From the NCBI GenBank assembly GCA_030531335.1, contig JAUNNV010000003.1, positions 1,299-35,015 of the forward strand: a stretch of DNA of 33,717 nucleotides, read 5' to 3'. Positions 9,082 through 17,568 of the stretch are shown piece by piece. The position numbers and the translations under genes were made by a program. The stretch's first letter is position 1. Every line of letters starts with the position of its first letter. Source of the DNA: Bacteroidales bacterium (GTDB lineage Bacteria > Bacteroidota > Bacteroidia > Bacteroidales > Bacteroidaceae). Under the pieces are notes generated by a model. The model was not told the DNA's origin. It saw only the letters and a program-made list of their open reading frames with translations, and did no database searches.

Positions 9082-9139
9082 TCACAAAAAAGAAAAGAGC
9101 TAATTGATGATTCATCGTAGATGATTGTCAATCAGCTCT
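9082..9139 (-). terminator. Hairpin terminator between convergent genes
   Basis: The arms AGAGCT (9096-9101) and AGCTCT (9134-9139) continue inward with ATTGA/TCAAT and further near-complementary bases, giving a long imperfect stem. On the minus strand it is followed by a T-rich run (complement of 9082-9095), the form of an intrinsic terminator for htpG. On the plus strand no T-run follows, so termination of the lipoprotein gene is less clear. Confidence 0.7.
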
Positions 9140-9173
9140 ATCATTCAGAAGAAGTGGTTTATGTCCACCCGTC

Positions 9174-11021
9174 TCAAATCATTTCAATGCTTCGCTTGAT
9201 GAAATTACTGAGCGATTCACCTTTAAGCATACCGTTTTGGAGCAAAGCCAAGTCGATGAGTTGGGGCACTATCTTGTTGTCGGCACCCGCTTCGAGAGCC
9301 TGCTTGATGAGCGGATGGTCTGCATTGACCACGACAGTATAAGTATCGGGCATTTCGCCATAAAATGCCATGCCTGCTTGAATGCGTGCCATGTCCTTCA
9401 TGCGTCGCATATACTCACTCTGCGTGATTTGCAACGGAGTTCCCTGCTCACCTAACGCCTGTGCCTCGATCGTGAACTCAATTTTGTCGAGTTTTGGGAA
9501 TTTATCTGTGAACAAGTCCTTTACTTTCTTTTCCTCATCCTCGGGCAGTTTGTTCGTTGTGTCATCCTTTACAATAAGACGGTCAACCACATCGCTGTCA
9601 ACACGAGTGAAGTGACTTTTCTCAAACTTGCGTTCCAACAATCCAATAACCGCCACATCAAGCTGTACATCCATAAGCAACACGCTGTAGCCTTTGTTCT
9701 TGGCAGCTTCAATATAGGTATATTCCACATCGACATTGTTGGCATAGAGATAAACCACATTGCCATCCTTGTTGGTCTGATTGTCCTTGATAAGCGTCCG
9801 ATACTCCTCGAAAGTGTAGTATTTGTTGTCGGTGTCCTTCAACAAGGCGTAGGCCTTTGCCTTGTCATAGAAATCATCCTGAGTCAACATGCCATAGTTG
9901 ATGAAGATTTTCAGGTTATCCCATTTTTCCTCAAATTCCTTGCGGTTCGACTTAAAAATGCTTTGCAGGCGATCGCTTACTTTCTTGGTGATATATGTTG
10001 AGATTTTCTTTACGTTGGAATCGCTCTGCAAGTAACTACGACTTACATTGAGAGGAATGTCAGGCGAATCGATTACTCCATGCAACAACGTGAGGAATTC
10101 GGGAACGATACCTTCCACGCTGTCTGTCACATAGACTTGATTGCAAAACAGCTGAATCTTGTTCTTCTGTAGGTCGAGCGTATTCTTGATTTTCGGGAAA
10201 TACAAGATGCCCGTCAAGTTGAAGGGATAATCGACATTGAGGTGAATCCAGAAAAGAGGTTCGTCCGACATCGGATAGAGCTCGCGATAGAATTTCTTAT
10301 AGTCCTCGTCGGTAAGGTCCTGTGGTTTCTTAGTCCAAAGAGGTTCCACGTCGTTGATGATGTTGTCCTCGTCCGTGTCGATGTATTTGTCTTTTTCCCA
10401 TTTCTTTTTCTTTCCAAAGGCAATGGGTATAGGCAGAAAACGGCAATATTTCTTCAGTAGTTTCTCTATCTCGTTTTGTTCCAGATATTCCTTGCAATCC
10501 TCATCGACATGCAGGATGATGTCAGTACCACGGTCGTCTTTCTGTGCATCTTCGATAGTGAATTCAGGACTACCATCGCATGTCCATTTCACGGCTTTTG
10601 CACCATCCTGATACGAAAGGGAAACGATTTCCACCTGCTTGGCCACCATAAACGACGAATAGAAACCCAAACCGAAATGGCCGATGATGGCCTGTGCGTC
10701 ATCCTTGTATTTCTCAAGGAAGTCATTGGCTCCCGAAAAGGCTATTTGATTGATGTACTTGTCTATTTCCTCAGCCGTCAGACCGATACCCCGGTCGCTG
10801 ATGGTGATGGTTCCGGCATCCTTGTCAAGTTTCACACGAATGGTGAGGTCGCCCAACTCTCCTTTATAATCGCCTTTCGAGGCGTATGTCTTCAGCTTTT
10901 GGGTAGCATCAATGGCATTTGAGACGAGCTCACGTAGAAAGATTTCGTGATCGCTATACAAAAACTTTTTGATTACGGGGAAAATGTTTTCTGTTGTAAC
11001 CCCAATGTTTCCTTTTTGCAT
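9174..11021 (-). CDS. htpG: Molecular chaperone HtpG (Hsp90 family)
   Basis: This 615-residue Hsp90 begins MQKGNIGVTTENIFPVIKK and carries the GHKL ATPase motifs FLRELVSNAIDAT, SDRGIGLTAEEI and GHFGLGFYSSFMVA in its first 200 residues. The middle domain contains NQVYVTDSVEGIVPEFLTLL and NVSRSYLQSD. It is a cytoplasmic ATP-dependent chaperone. Compared with my memory of Bacteroides HtpG (about 680 residues), the C-terminal dimerisation region is shorter: after the segment NADHPLIKQALEAGADNK it passes directly to IVPQLIDLALLQNGMLKGE, without the charged helical stretch found there. The gene starts 22 bases after the clpC stop with no visible promoter between, so the two are probably co-transcribed. 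Confidence 0.96.
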   Translation of the reverse strand: MQKGNIGVTTENIFPVIKKFLYSDHEIFLRELVSNAIDATQKLKTYASKGDYKGELGDLTIRVKLDKDAGTITISDRGIGLTAEEIDKYINQIAFSGANDFLEKYKDDAQAIIGHFGLGFYSSFMVAKQVEIVSLSYQDGAKAVKWTCDGSPEFTIEDAQKDDRGTDIILHVDEDCKEYLEQNEIEKLLKKYCRFLPIPIAFGKKKKWEKDKYIDTDEDNIINDVEPLWTKKPQDLTDEDYKKFYRELYPMSDEPLFWIHLNVDYPFNLTGILYFPKIKNTLDLQKNKIQLFCNQVYVTDSVEGIVPEFLTLLHGVIDSPDIPLNVSRSYLQSDSNVKKISTYITKKVSDRLQSIFKSNRKEFEEKWDNLKIFINYGMLTQDDFYDKAKAYALLKDTDNKYYTFEEYRTLIKDNQTNKDGNVVYLYANNVDVEYTYIEAAKNKGYSVLLMDVQLDVAVIGLLERKFEKSHFTRVDSDVVDRLIVKDDTTNKLPEDEEKKVKDLFTDKFPKLDKIEFTIEAQALGEQGTPLQITQSEYMRRMKDMARIQAGMAFYGEMPDTYTVVVNADHPLIKQALEAGADNKIVPQLIDLALLQNGMLKGESLSNFIKRSIEMI

Positions 11022-11043
11022 GATTCAAGAAATTAAGTTTATG

Positions 11044-13167
11044 TTATTCGTTATTATTTTCCATATCGTCTAATTTGATGGTTACGGAGGTTCCAGGCTG
11101 GCAATTGTTTTTCAGAATCATTTCAGAAAGTTTGTCCTCCACATAAGTCTGTATGGCACGCTTCAGTGGTCTTGCACCATACACCGGGTCGAAACCCTTC
11201 TCTGCGATGAACTGCCGCAAATCCTTATCGACCTCCATGAGGTAACCCAAGTCGGCAACCCGATTTTGCAGTTTCCCGATTTCGATGTCCACTATTTTCA
11301 GTATATCATCCTTTTCGAGTGGATTGAAACTGATGATTTCGTCCAATCGGTTCAGAAATTCCGGTGGGAAAGTCTTGTTGAGTGCCTTGGTTATGATGCT
11401 TCGCGAATATTCCTGCGCTTGACTCCCAGAGTTCTGCATGGCAAATCCGATGCCGTTCGAAAAATCCTTCAACCTGCGCGAACCGACGTTGGAAGTAAGG
11501 ATGATGATGGTGTTCTTGAAATCCACCTTTCTGCCCGTCGAGTCTGTCAAATGTCCCTCATCCATCACTTGCAACAAAATGTTCAAGGCCTGTGGGTCGG
11601 CTTTTTCTATTTCATCGAGCAATACGATGGAGTAGGGTTTCCTACGCACCTGTTCCGTCAGTTGTCCACCTTCGTCGTAACCCACATATCCTGGAGGCGC
11701 ACCGACAAGGCGCGACACGGCAAATTTCTCCGTATATTCGCTCATGTCAATCCTAATCAAGGCATCGGCCGATCCGAACAACAGTCGCGCCAGTTCTTTG
11801 GCCAAATAGGTCTTGCCCACTCCCGTGGGACCAAGAAACATGAACACACCAATGGGCCGGTTAGGATCCTTCAAGCCAATACGTCCGCGCTGAATGGCTT
11901 TCGAAATGGTCTTGATGGCCTTGTCCTGTCCGATGACACATTGCGAGAGACTGTCCTCAAGCGACAACAACCGCAGGTTTTCCGCCTCGGCTATGCGTTG
12001 TACAGGCACACCCGACATCATGGCGATGACCTTTGCTATATCGTCCTCGGTTACGATCTTTCGGTTTTCCAGCAGCGATTTTTCCCAGTCCCGCCTCATC
12101 TTGTCCAGCAAAGCGTTGGCTGTTTCCCGCTCATCGCGAAACACAGTGGCCAACTCGTAGTTTTGTTGTTTGGCAGCATTGCCTTGCAGTTCTGTCAGCT
12201 CTGCCACCTTCTTCTCCTGGTCGGTGATTGATTGCGGCAAGGCAATGTTGATAATATGTGTACGCGACCCCGCCTCATCCAGCGCATCAATGGCCTTGTC
12301 GGGCAGGAACCTGTCGGTGATGTATCGTTCTGACAATTTGACACACGCGGCAAGAGCCTTGTCGGTATATGTCACATTGTGGAAGTCTTCGTAATGTTTC
12401 TTGATTTGTCGCAATATGTCAAGCGTATCGTCGGCATTGGTGGGTTCCACCAGTATCTTTTGGAAACGTCGTTCAAGTGCGCCATCCTTCTCGAAATACT
12501 TCCTGTACTCGTCGATCGTCGTGGTTCCAATACAACGAACCTCACCGCGAGCCAATGCTGGTTTCAGGATGTTCGATGCGTCGCCCGAACCAGAGGCCGA
12601 CCCTGTACCCACAAGCGTATGTATTTCATCGATGAACAAGATGATGTCAGGATTGCTCTTCAGCTCCTTGATGAGTCCTACGATGCGTTCCTCGAACTGT
12701 CCCCGATACATGGTGCCAGCCACCATCGATGGCAAATCAAGCGACAAGATGCGCCTATGGAGCAACACGTGAGGCACCCTACTTTGCACAATACGTTGTG
12801 CCAACCCCTCCACTATGGCGGTCTTTCCCACACCAGGGTCGCCCACCAACACCGGATTGTTCTTCTTCCTTCGCGACAAGGTCTGCACCAGTCGTTCAAT
12901 CTCCGCATCCCTGCCAATCATCGGGTCGAGTTTGCCTTCCGAGGCTGCTTTTGTCAGATCGGTGCAATAACGATTCAGGTTGTTGGTGTCGCCAGTACCT
13001 TTTTGAGTTGTGTCGGCCTTGCCCGAGGGAGTGGATTTGCCTTTGTCGCCCATTCCTCTTTGTGAAGGCTGCAAGTCGTCATCCTCCTCGTCATCCTCAT
13101 AAACGCCTAACCCCATTCGTAACGAATGATTCTCATGAAACATATATTTGTTGTTACACTTTGTCAT
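11044..13167 (-). CDS. clpC: ClpC-type AAA+ unfoldase lacking the N-terminal domain
   Basis: This 707-residue Hsp100 protein has two AAA+ modules. Walker A motifs are GDPGVGKT (109-116) and GPTGVGKT (446-453); Walker B motifs end at Asp180-Glu181 and Asp518-Glu519. Between them lies a short middle region with a UVR-like segment (about 336-360), typical of ClpC rather than ClpB. An IGF loop (573-575) sits where ClpC and ClpA bind ClpP, so it probably feeds ClpP. Full ClpC proteins have about 840 residues and begin with a double Clp_N domain of about 145 residues. Here the protein starts with an acidic linker ([13 protein letters not shown]) and no N domain. An in-frame stop ten codons upstream and a -7 box at 13189-13197 show the start is real. 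Confidence 0.92.
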   Translation of the reverse strand: MTKCNNKYMFHENHSLRMGLGVYEDDEEDDDLQPSQRGMGDKGKSTPSGKADTTQKGTGDTNNLNRYCTDLTKAASEGKLDPMIGRDAEIERLVQTLSRRKKNNPVLVGDPGVGKTAIVEGLAQRIVQSRVPHVLLHRRILSLDLPSMVAGTMYRGQFEERIVGLIKELKSNPDIILFIDEIHTLVGTGSASGSGDASNILKPALARGEVRCIGTTTIDEYRKYFEKDGALERRFQKILVEPTNADDTLDILRQIKKHYEDFHNVTYTDKALAACVKLSERYITDRFLPDKAIDALDEAGSRTHIINIALPQSITDQEKKVAELTELQGNAAKQQNYELATVFRDERETANALLDKMRRDWEKSLLENRKIVTEDDIAKVIAMMSGVPVQRIAEAENLRLLSLEDSLSQCVIGQDKAIKTISKAIQRGRIGLKDPNRPIGVFMFLGPTGVGKTYLAKELARLLFGSADALIRIDMSEYTEKFAVSRLVGAPPGYVGYDEGGQLTEQVRRKPYSIVLLDEIEKADPQALNILLQVMDEGHLTDSTGRKVDFKNTIIILTSNVGSRRLKDFSNGIGFAMQNSGSQAQEYSRSIITKALNKTFPPEFLNRLDEIISFNPLEKDDILKIVDIEIGKLQNRVADLGYLMEVDKDLRQFIAEKGFDPVYGARPLKRAIQTYVEDKLSEMILKNNCQPGTSVTIKLDDMENNNE

Positions 13168-13188
13168 TTTTCTTTTCTTTTCGATTGA

Positions 13189-13197
13189 GCAAATTTA
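13189..13197 (-). promoter_or_regulatory. Bacteroidetes -7 promoter box for clpC-htpG
   Basis: Read on the minus strand this is TAAATTTGC, an exact match to TAnnTTTGY, 22 bases upstream of the clpC ATG. An oligo-T tract lies upstream on the same strand and no clear -33 TTTG is seen at 19-21 bases. I saw no CIRCE element or other heat-shock operator nearby. Confidence 0.65.
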
Positions 13198-13271
13198 ATG
13201 CCAAAAAAACAAAAAAAGGAATCCTTGGATAATTTTTCGCCAAAATGCTTTCACATGTCGGGGGAAAGCCG

Positions 13272-13280
13272 TATCTTTGA
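13272..13280 (+). promoter_or_regulatory. Bacteroidetes -7 promoter box for gyrA
   Basis: The sequence TATCTTTGA fits TAnnTTTG, with a possible -33 box TTTC at 13250-13253. The predicted transcript starts near 13287, giving a leader of about 20 bases to the gyrA ATG at 13309. It is divergent from the clpC promoter, about 75 bases away. Confidence 0.65.
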
Positions 13281-13308
13281 ATGATTTTATGAACTAAATT
13301 TATTGTAA

Positions 13309-15831
13309 ATGCAAGAAGACAGAATTTTAAAAGTCAACATCGAAGAGGAAATGAAAACATCTTACATTGACTATTCCATGTCGGTCATTGTAAGTCGTGC
13401 CTTGCCCGATGTGAGGGATGGACTCAAACCTGTGCATCGACGTATCCTCTACAGCATGATGGAACAAAACAACACCTCTGATAAAGCATATAGGAAATCA
13501 GCCCGTACGGTAGGCGATGTGATGGGAAAATACCATCCGCATGGCGATTCTTCCATATATGGAGCGCTGGCACGCCTCGCCCAAGATTGGGCCATGAGGT
13601 ATCCTTTGGTAGATGGTCAAGGTAATTTCGGTTCCATTGATGGTGACAGTCCTGCCGCAATGCGTTATACAGAAGCTCGTTTGGAAAAAATCGGTGAGGA
13701 CATGATGCAAGACATCTATAAGGAAACCGTGGATTTTCAGCCCAACTACGACGACCGCGACCTTGAGCCAACCGTGCTTTCCACCCGAATCCCCAACTTG
13801 TTAGTGAATGGTTCCAACGGCATTGCCGTAGGTATGGCCACCAACATGCCTACCCACAACTTGAATGAAGTCATTGATGGATGTGTGGCATATATCGATA
13901 ATCCTGACATCACGACAGATGGGTTGATGCGTCACGTGAAGGCACCCGATTTCCCCACAGGTGGTTACATATATGGCTTGAGTGGAGTGAAAAATGCCTA
14001 CGAGACGGGGCGGGGACGCATTGTCGTACGTGCCAAGACCGAAATCGAGACATACCCCACCCACGACAAGATCATTGTCAACGAAATACCTTACAACGTC
14101 AACAAGAAGGAACTGATAGAGTATATCGCATCACTTGTCAACGAAAAGAAAATCGATGGAATCAGTTATATCAACGACGAGTCCGACCGCGAGGGTATGC
14201 GCATCGTCATCGACGTGAAACGCGATGCCAACGCCAACGTGGTGCTCAACAAGCTGTTCAAAATGACAGCCTTGCAGAGTTCCTTCTCGGTCAACAACAT
14301 CTGTTTGGTTCACGGCCGGCCGAAATGCTTGGGATTGAAGGACTTGATTCGCTGTTTTGTAGAACATCGCCACGAGGTAGTGATTCGTCGCACCAAGTAC
14401 GAATTGAGGAAAGCGCAAGAGCGTGCCCACATCCTCGAAGGCCTCATCATAGCCAGCGACAACATCGACGAGGTGGTTCAGATTATCAAGTCGGCAAAGA
14501 ATCCCACCGAAGCCATTCAAAAACTCATGGATCGCTTCGAACTCGACGAGGTACAGGCAAAAGCCATTGTCGATATGCGTTTGTCACAACTCACCGGACT
14601 GATGCAGGATAAGCTCCACGCCGAGTACGACGACCTGATGAGACAAATAGCCTACTTCGAGGAAATTCTCTCCAACGACGAGCTTTGCAAGAAGGTCATG
14701 AAAGACGAGCTCATTGAGGTGAAACAGAAATATGGCGACAAGCGTCGCACACAAATCATATTGGCTTCCGAGGAGTTCAACCCAGAAGACTTCTACGCCA
14801 ACGACCCGATGGTCATCACCATCAGCCACTTGGGATACATCAAACGTACCCCCCTCAGCGAATTCCGTGCACAAGGTCGTGGCGGAGTCGGAGTGAAAGG
14901 TGGAGCTACTCGCGACGAGGATTTCATCGAGCATATCTATCCTGCAACCATGCACAACACCATGATGTTCTTCACGCAGAATGGCAAGTGCTACTGGCTG
15001 AAAGTATATGAAATACCCGAAGGCACCAAGACCAGCAAGGGACGAGCCATCCAAAACTTGCTCAATATTGAGACCGACGATGCCGTCACGGCCTATCTGC
15101 GTGTCAATACGCTGACCGATGCCGAGTACATCAACAGCCACAACATACTCTTCTGCACCAAGCACGGCATCATCAAGAAGACATCGCTCGAACAGTATTC
15201 TCGTCCACGGGTCAATGGCATCAACGCCATCAACATCCTCGATGATGATAAGGTCATCGACGTATGCCTCACCGATGGCGAAAACGAAATCATCATTGCC
15301 AACCGCAACGGACAAGCCCTCCATTTCCACGAGAGCGCAGTAAGGTCGATGGGACGCACAGCCACCGGCGTGCGCGGCATAGCCCTCGACAAGGACAACG
15401 ACGAGGTGGTCGGCATGATTTGCATCCATAATCAAAAAAACGAGACAGTATTGGTCGTATCCGAACAAGGATACGGCAAGCGTTCGGCCGTCAGTGACTA
15501 CCGGCTCACCAATCGTGGTGGAAAGGGAGTAAAGACACTCAACATTACAGAGAAAACCGGGAATCTGGTGGCCATCAAGAGTGTCACAAACGAACACGAC
15601 CTCATGATTATCAACAAGTCGGGCATCACCATCCGCCTGAATGTGTCTGGAATCAACGTATTGGGCAGGGCCACCCAAGGAGTGCGCCTCATCAATCTCG
15701 CCAAGCGCAACGACAGCATTGCATCCGTATGCAAGGTAGTCAATGAGACAGAGGAAGAACTTATCGAGGCAACAGAGGCAACAGACTCGACGGCTATTGA
15801 CGAGACCAACCAACCGACAGGAATAGAATAA
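13309..15831 (+). CDS. gyrA: DNA gyrase subunit A
   Basis: This 840-residue type IIA topoisomerase subunit introduces negative supercoils with GyrB. The N-terminal breakage-reunion domain contains [17 protein letters not shown] (29-45), the quinolone-resistance region [17 protein letters not shown] (76-92) and catalytic Tyr120 in [10 protein letters not shown]. Ser81 corresponds to E. coli Ser83 and is wild type; the position of E. coli Asp87 is Gly85 here. The C-terminal beta-pinwheel (about 505-810) contains the GyrA box as TNRGGKG near residue 734, which distinguishes gyrase from ParC. The last 30 residues are acidic and threonine-rich, as is usual for a GyrA tail. Confidence 0.97.
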   Translation: MQEDRILKVNIEEEMKTSYIDYSMSVIVSRALPDVRDGLKPVHRRILYSMMEQNNTSDKAYRKSARTVGDVMGKYHPHGDSSIYGALARLAQDWAMRYPLVDGQGNFGSIDGDSPAAMRYTEARLEKIGEDMMQDIYKETVDFQPNYDDRDLEPTVLSTRIPNLLVNGSNGIAVGMATNMPTHNLNEVIDGCVAYIDNPDITTDGLMRHVKAPDFPTGGYIYGLSGVKNAYETGRGRIVVRAKTEIETYPTHDKIIVNEIPYNVNKKELIEYIASLVNEKKIDGISYINDESDREGMRIVIDVKRDANANVVLNKLFKMTALQSSFSVNNICLVHGRPKCLGLKDLIRCFVEHRHEVVIRRTKYELRKAQERAHILEGLIIASDNIDEVVQIIKSAKNPTEAIQKLMDRFELDEVQAKAIVDMRLSQLTGLMQDKLHAEYDDLMRQIAYFEEILSNDELCKKVMKDELIEVKQKYGDKRRTQIILASEEFNPEDFYANDPMVITISHLGYIKRTPLSEFRAQGRGGVGVKGGATRDEDFIEHIYPATMHNTMMFFTQNGKCYWLKVYEIPEGTKTSKGRAIQNLLNIETDDAVTAYLRVNTLTDAEYINSHNILFCTKHGIIKKTSLEQYSRPRVNGINAINILDDDKVIDVCLTDGENEIIIANRNGQALHFHESAVRSMGRTATGVRGIALDKDNDEVVGMICIHNQKNETVLVVSEQGYGKRSAVSDYRLTNRGGKGVKTLNITEKTGNLVAIKSVTNEHDLMIINKSGITIRLNVSGINVLGRATQGVRLINLAKRNDSIASVCKVVNETEEELIEATEATDSTAIDETNQPTGIE

Positions 15832-15875
15832 ACAGCATGTAATAACATCATATTAACTTTTTAACCAAAACATTT

Positions 15876-17102
15876 ATGAAAAAAGTAATCCTATCCATGG
15901 TTTTGTTAATGGGTGCCACCGTAACATTTGCACAAGAAAGTGTCGTGAAGGAGGCAAAGTCATTAAAAGGTAAACCTGAACAAGCTGCTCAGAAAATAGA
16001 AGCAGCCCTTACCAACGCTGAAACGAAGGACGATCCCGCCACATGGAAATTGGCTGGTGACTTCCAGTTCTCAATTTATGAAGGCGAAAGCCAGAAAATC
16101 TACCTGCAATCCATCAATCCCAACGACAAGGCCAACATGCCGAAGATGTATGCAAGCTTGCTCAAAATGATTGAATACTACACAATGTGCGACGAAAAGG
16201 AAGTGGCAATGATGAAAAGCAACCCCAAGTATAAGAAAATGAAATTCCGCGAGAAGAATGCCGAACTCATCAAGCCTCGTCGCGGTAATCTTATCAATGG
16301 AGGTGTGGATGCCATCAACGAGCAGAAATATGCCGATGCGCTCAAGTATTTTGGCGCATACGTCGATTTGGCCAATGCACCGATGTTCGAGAAAGACGCA
16401 TCCGTAAAGGCCGACACCATGGTCACCCTGAGTGCCGCATACGCTGCAATGGCTGCCAATTTCGCTGAGGACAAGGAGTCGATGCTGAAATATGGCGAAA
16501 TCGGAAAACTCGATCCCAACGAGGGATGGCGTCCTCTGATGTACATGTCGGAATACTACAAGACCCTTCCCGACTCCGTGAAATGGGTGGAGATTCTTAG
16601 CGAAGGCGTAAAGAGATTTCCACAGCAGGATTATTTCGTAGGCAACCTCGCCGACTACTATCTCACACACAACAAAACCACCGAGGGTATTGCCATGATC
16701 GACGAAATGCTCAAGATCAAGCAATCCGCCTATTACTACTTCGTAAAGGGTGTGCTTCAACTTGAAAGCAAGGACTATACGAATGCCGTCGCCACATTGC
16801 AAAATATTATCGACCTCAACGACACAATGCTTCCACAGGCTTACTCGAAAATTGGCGATTGCTATCTATTCCCTGCACAAGACATCGCAACCGAGATTTC
16901 CGCACTTGCTGTAGATGACCCCAAGTATGCTCCCAAGGAAGCCGAAGTGAAGGAACTCTATCGCAAGGCCATGCCATACTATGAAAAGGCCAAGGAGTTG
17001 GCACCGACCGAAACAAAGCTTTGGCAGTTCCTTGCCAATATTTATTGGGTGCTCGGCGATTCCAAGTATGAGGCAATCGCCAAGGAACTGGGCATCGAAT
17101 AA
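15876..17102 (+). CDS. Secreted TPR-like repeat protein
   Basis: This 408-residue protein has a clear signal peptide (MKKVILSMVLLMGATVTFAQ, cleavage probably after residue 19 or 20). The mature part is almost wholly helical. TPR-like units include the segments AINEQKYADALKYFGAYVDLA, FVKGVLQLESKDYTNAVATLQ and the C-terminal YRKAMPYYEKAKELAPTETK. It is probably periplasmic and may scaffold an envelope complex, but no partner can be named from sequence. It begins 44 bases after gyrA with no clear promoter, so it may be transcribed with gyrA, and it ends 24 bases before a strong terminator. I believe a TPR protein after gyrA recurs in Bacteroidales. Confidence 0.87.
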   Translation: MKKVILSMVLLMGATVTFAQESVVKEAKSLKGKPEQAAQKIEAALTNAETKDDPATWKLAGDFQFSIYEGESQKIYLQSINPNDKANMPKMYASLLKMIEYYTMCDEKEVAMMKSNPKYKKMKFREKNAELIKPRRGNLINGGVDAINEQKYADALKYFGAYVDLANAPMFEKDASVKADTMVTLSAAYAAMAANFAEDKESMLKYGEIGKLDPNEGWRPLMYMSEYYKTLPDSVKWVEILSEGVKRFPQQDYFVGNLADYYLTHNKTTEGIAMIDEMLKIKQSAYYYFVKGVLQLESKDYTNAVATLQNIIDLNDTMLPQAYSKIGDCYLFPAQDIATEISALAVDDPKYAPKEAEVKELYRKAMPYYEKAKELAPTETKLWQFLANIYWVLGDSKYEAIAKELGIE

Positions 17103-17125
17103 CATGCACATGCTTCTACGGCTAC

Positions 17126-17153
17126 AAAAAGGTGGGGAAATCCCCACCTTTTT
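17126..17153 (+). terminator. Strong bidirectional intrinsic terminator
   Basis: A perfect stem runs from AAAAAGGTGGGGA to TCCCCACCTTTTT around a two-base loop, with a T-run extending to 17154 on the plus strand. It lies 24 bases after the TPR gene. Its A-run makes it work equally well on the minus strand, where it could end transcripts from the fucosidase operon after a long 3' region. Confidence 0.93.
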
Positions 17154-17568
17154 TATTACATCATGGATTGTCGTGAAGTCGTGTCTGCCGACAGACAAAG
17201 CATACAATCCGGCAAACATACCAACTTGAACGAAGGAAACATATTCATGGGGATGCTCAAAGTTGTGTGCAAGAGCATATAAACTTTCTGCTGCTTGCAC
17301 ATATAGTATAATCGGCGGCGGCGGTTGTACAATCGGCAGCGGCGATTATAGTTTTCGAGAGCGGAACATCAAGTTTCACCCTGCGCGAAACGGATTTTGT
17401 ATAGGGACTACACCATTTATATGTGCAGGAAACCTTTACGATGGAGAGGCATCCATCGTTATCAATCATAGGAAAATGCTATCCTGTAATAGCCGCCAAG
17501 AGTGCCCACAATGGAGGCTTAGATTCACAATCGTTATGCCGCACGATTCAATGTGTGTTCGGCTTCCT
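17154..17568 (-). other. Gene-poor region downstream of the fucosidase gene
   Basis: These 415 bases lie between the terminator and the fucosidase stop codon. Short open frames exist on both strands (for example 17263-17613 plus and 17257-17469 minus), but they show no family resemblance, no matching promoter and an unnatural composition rich in Cys and Arg. The only structure I see is the 44-bp dyad at 17307-17350. The stretch could be a long 3' untranslated region, gene remains or a small-RNA locus; the sequence does not decide. Confidence 0.5.
17307..17350. repeat. 44-bp interrupted palindrome
   Basis: The outer arms TATAATCG (17307-17314) and CGATTATA (17343-17350) are perfect inverted repeats. 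They are exactly symmetric around a central palindrome TTGTACAA (17325-17332), with ten-base GC-rich spacers on each side. The same DNA also reads as two direct 21-base units, AATCGGCGGCGGCG and AATCGGCAGCGGCG. Its role is unknown: candidates are a protein-binding site, an RNA stem or gene remains. Confidence 0.7.
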
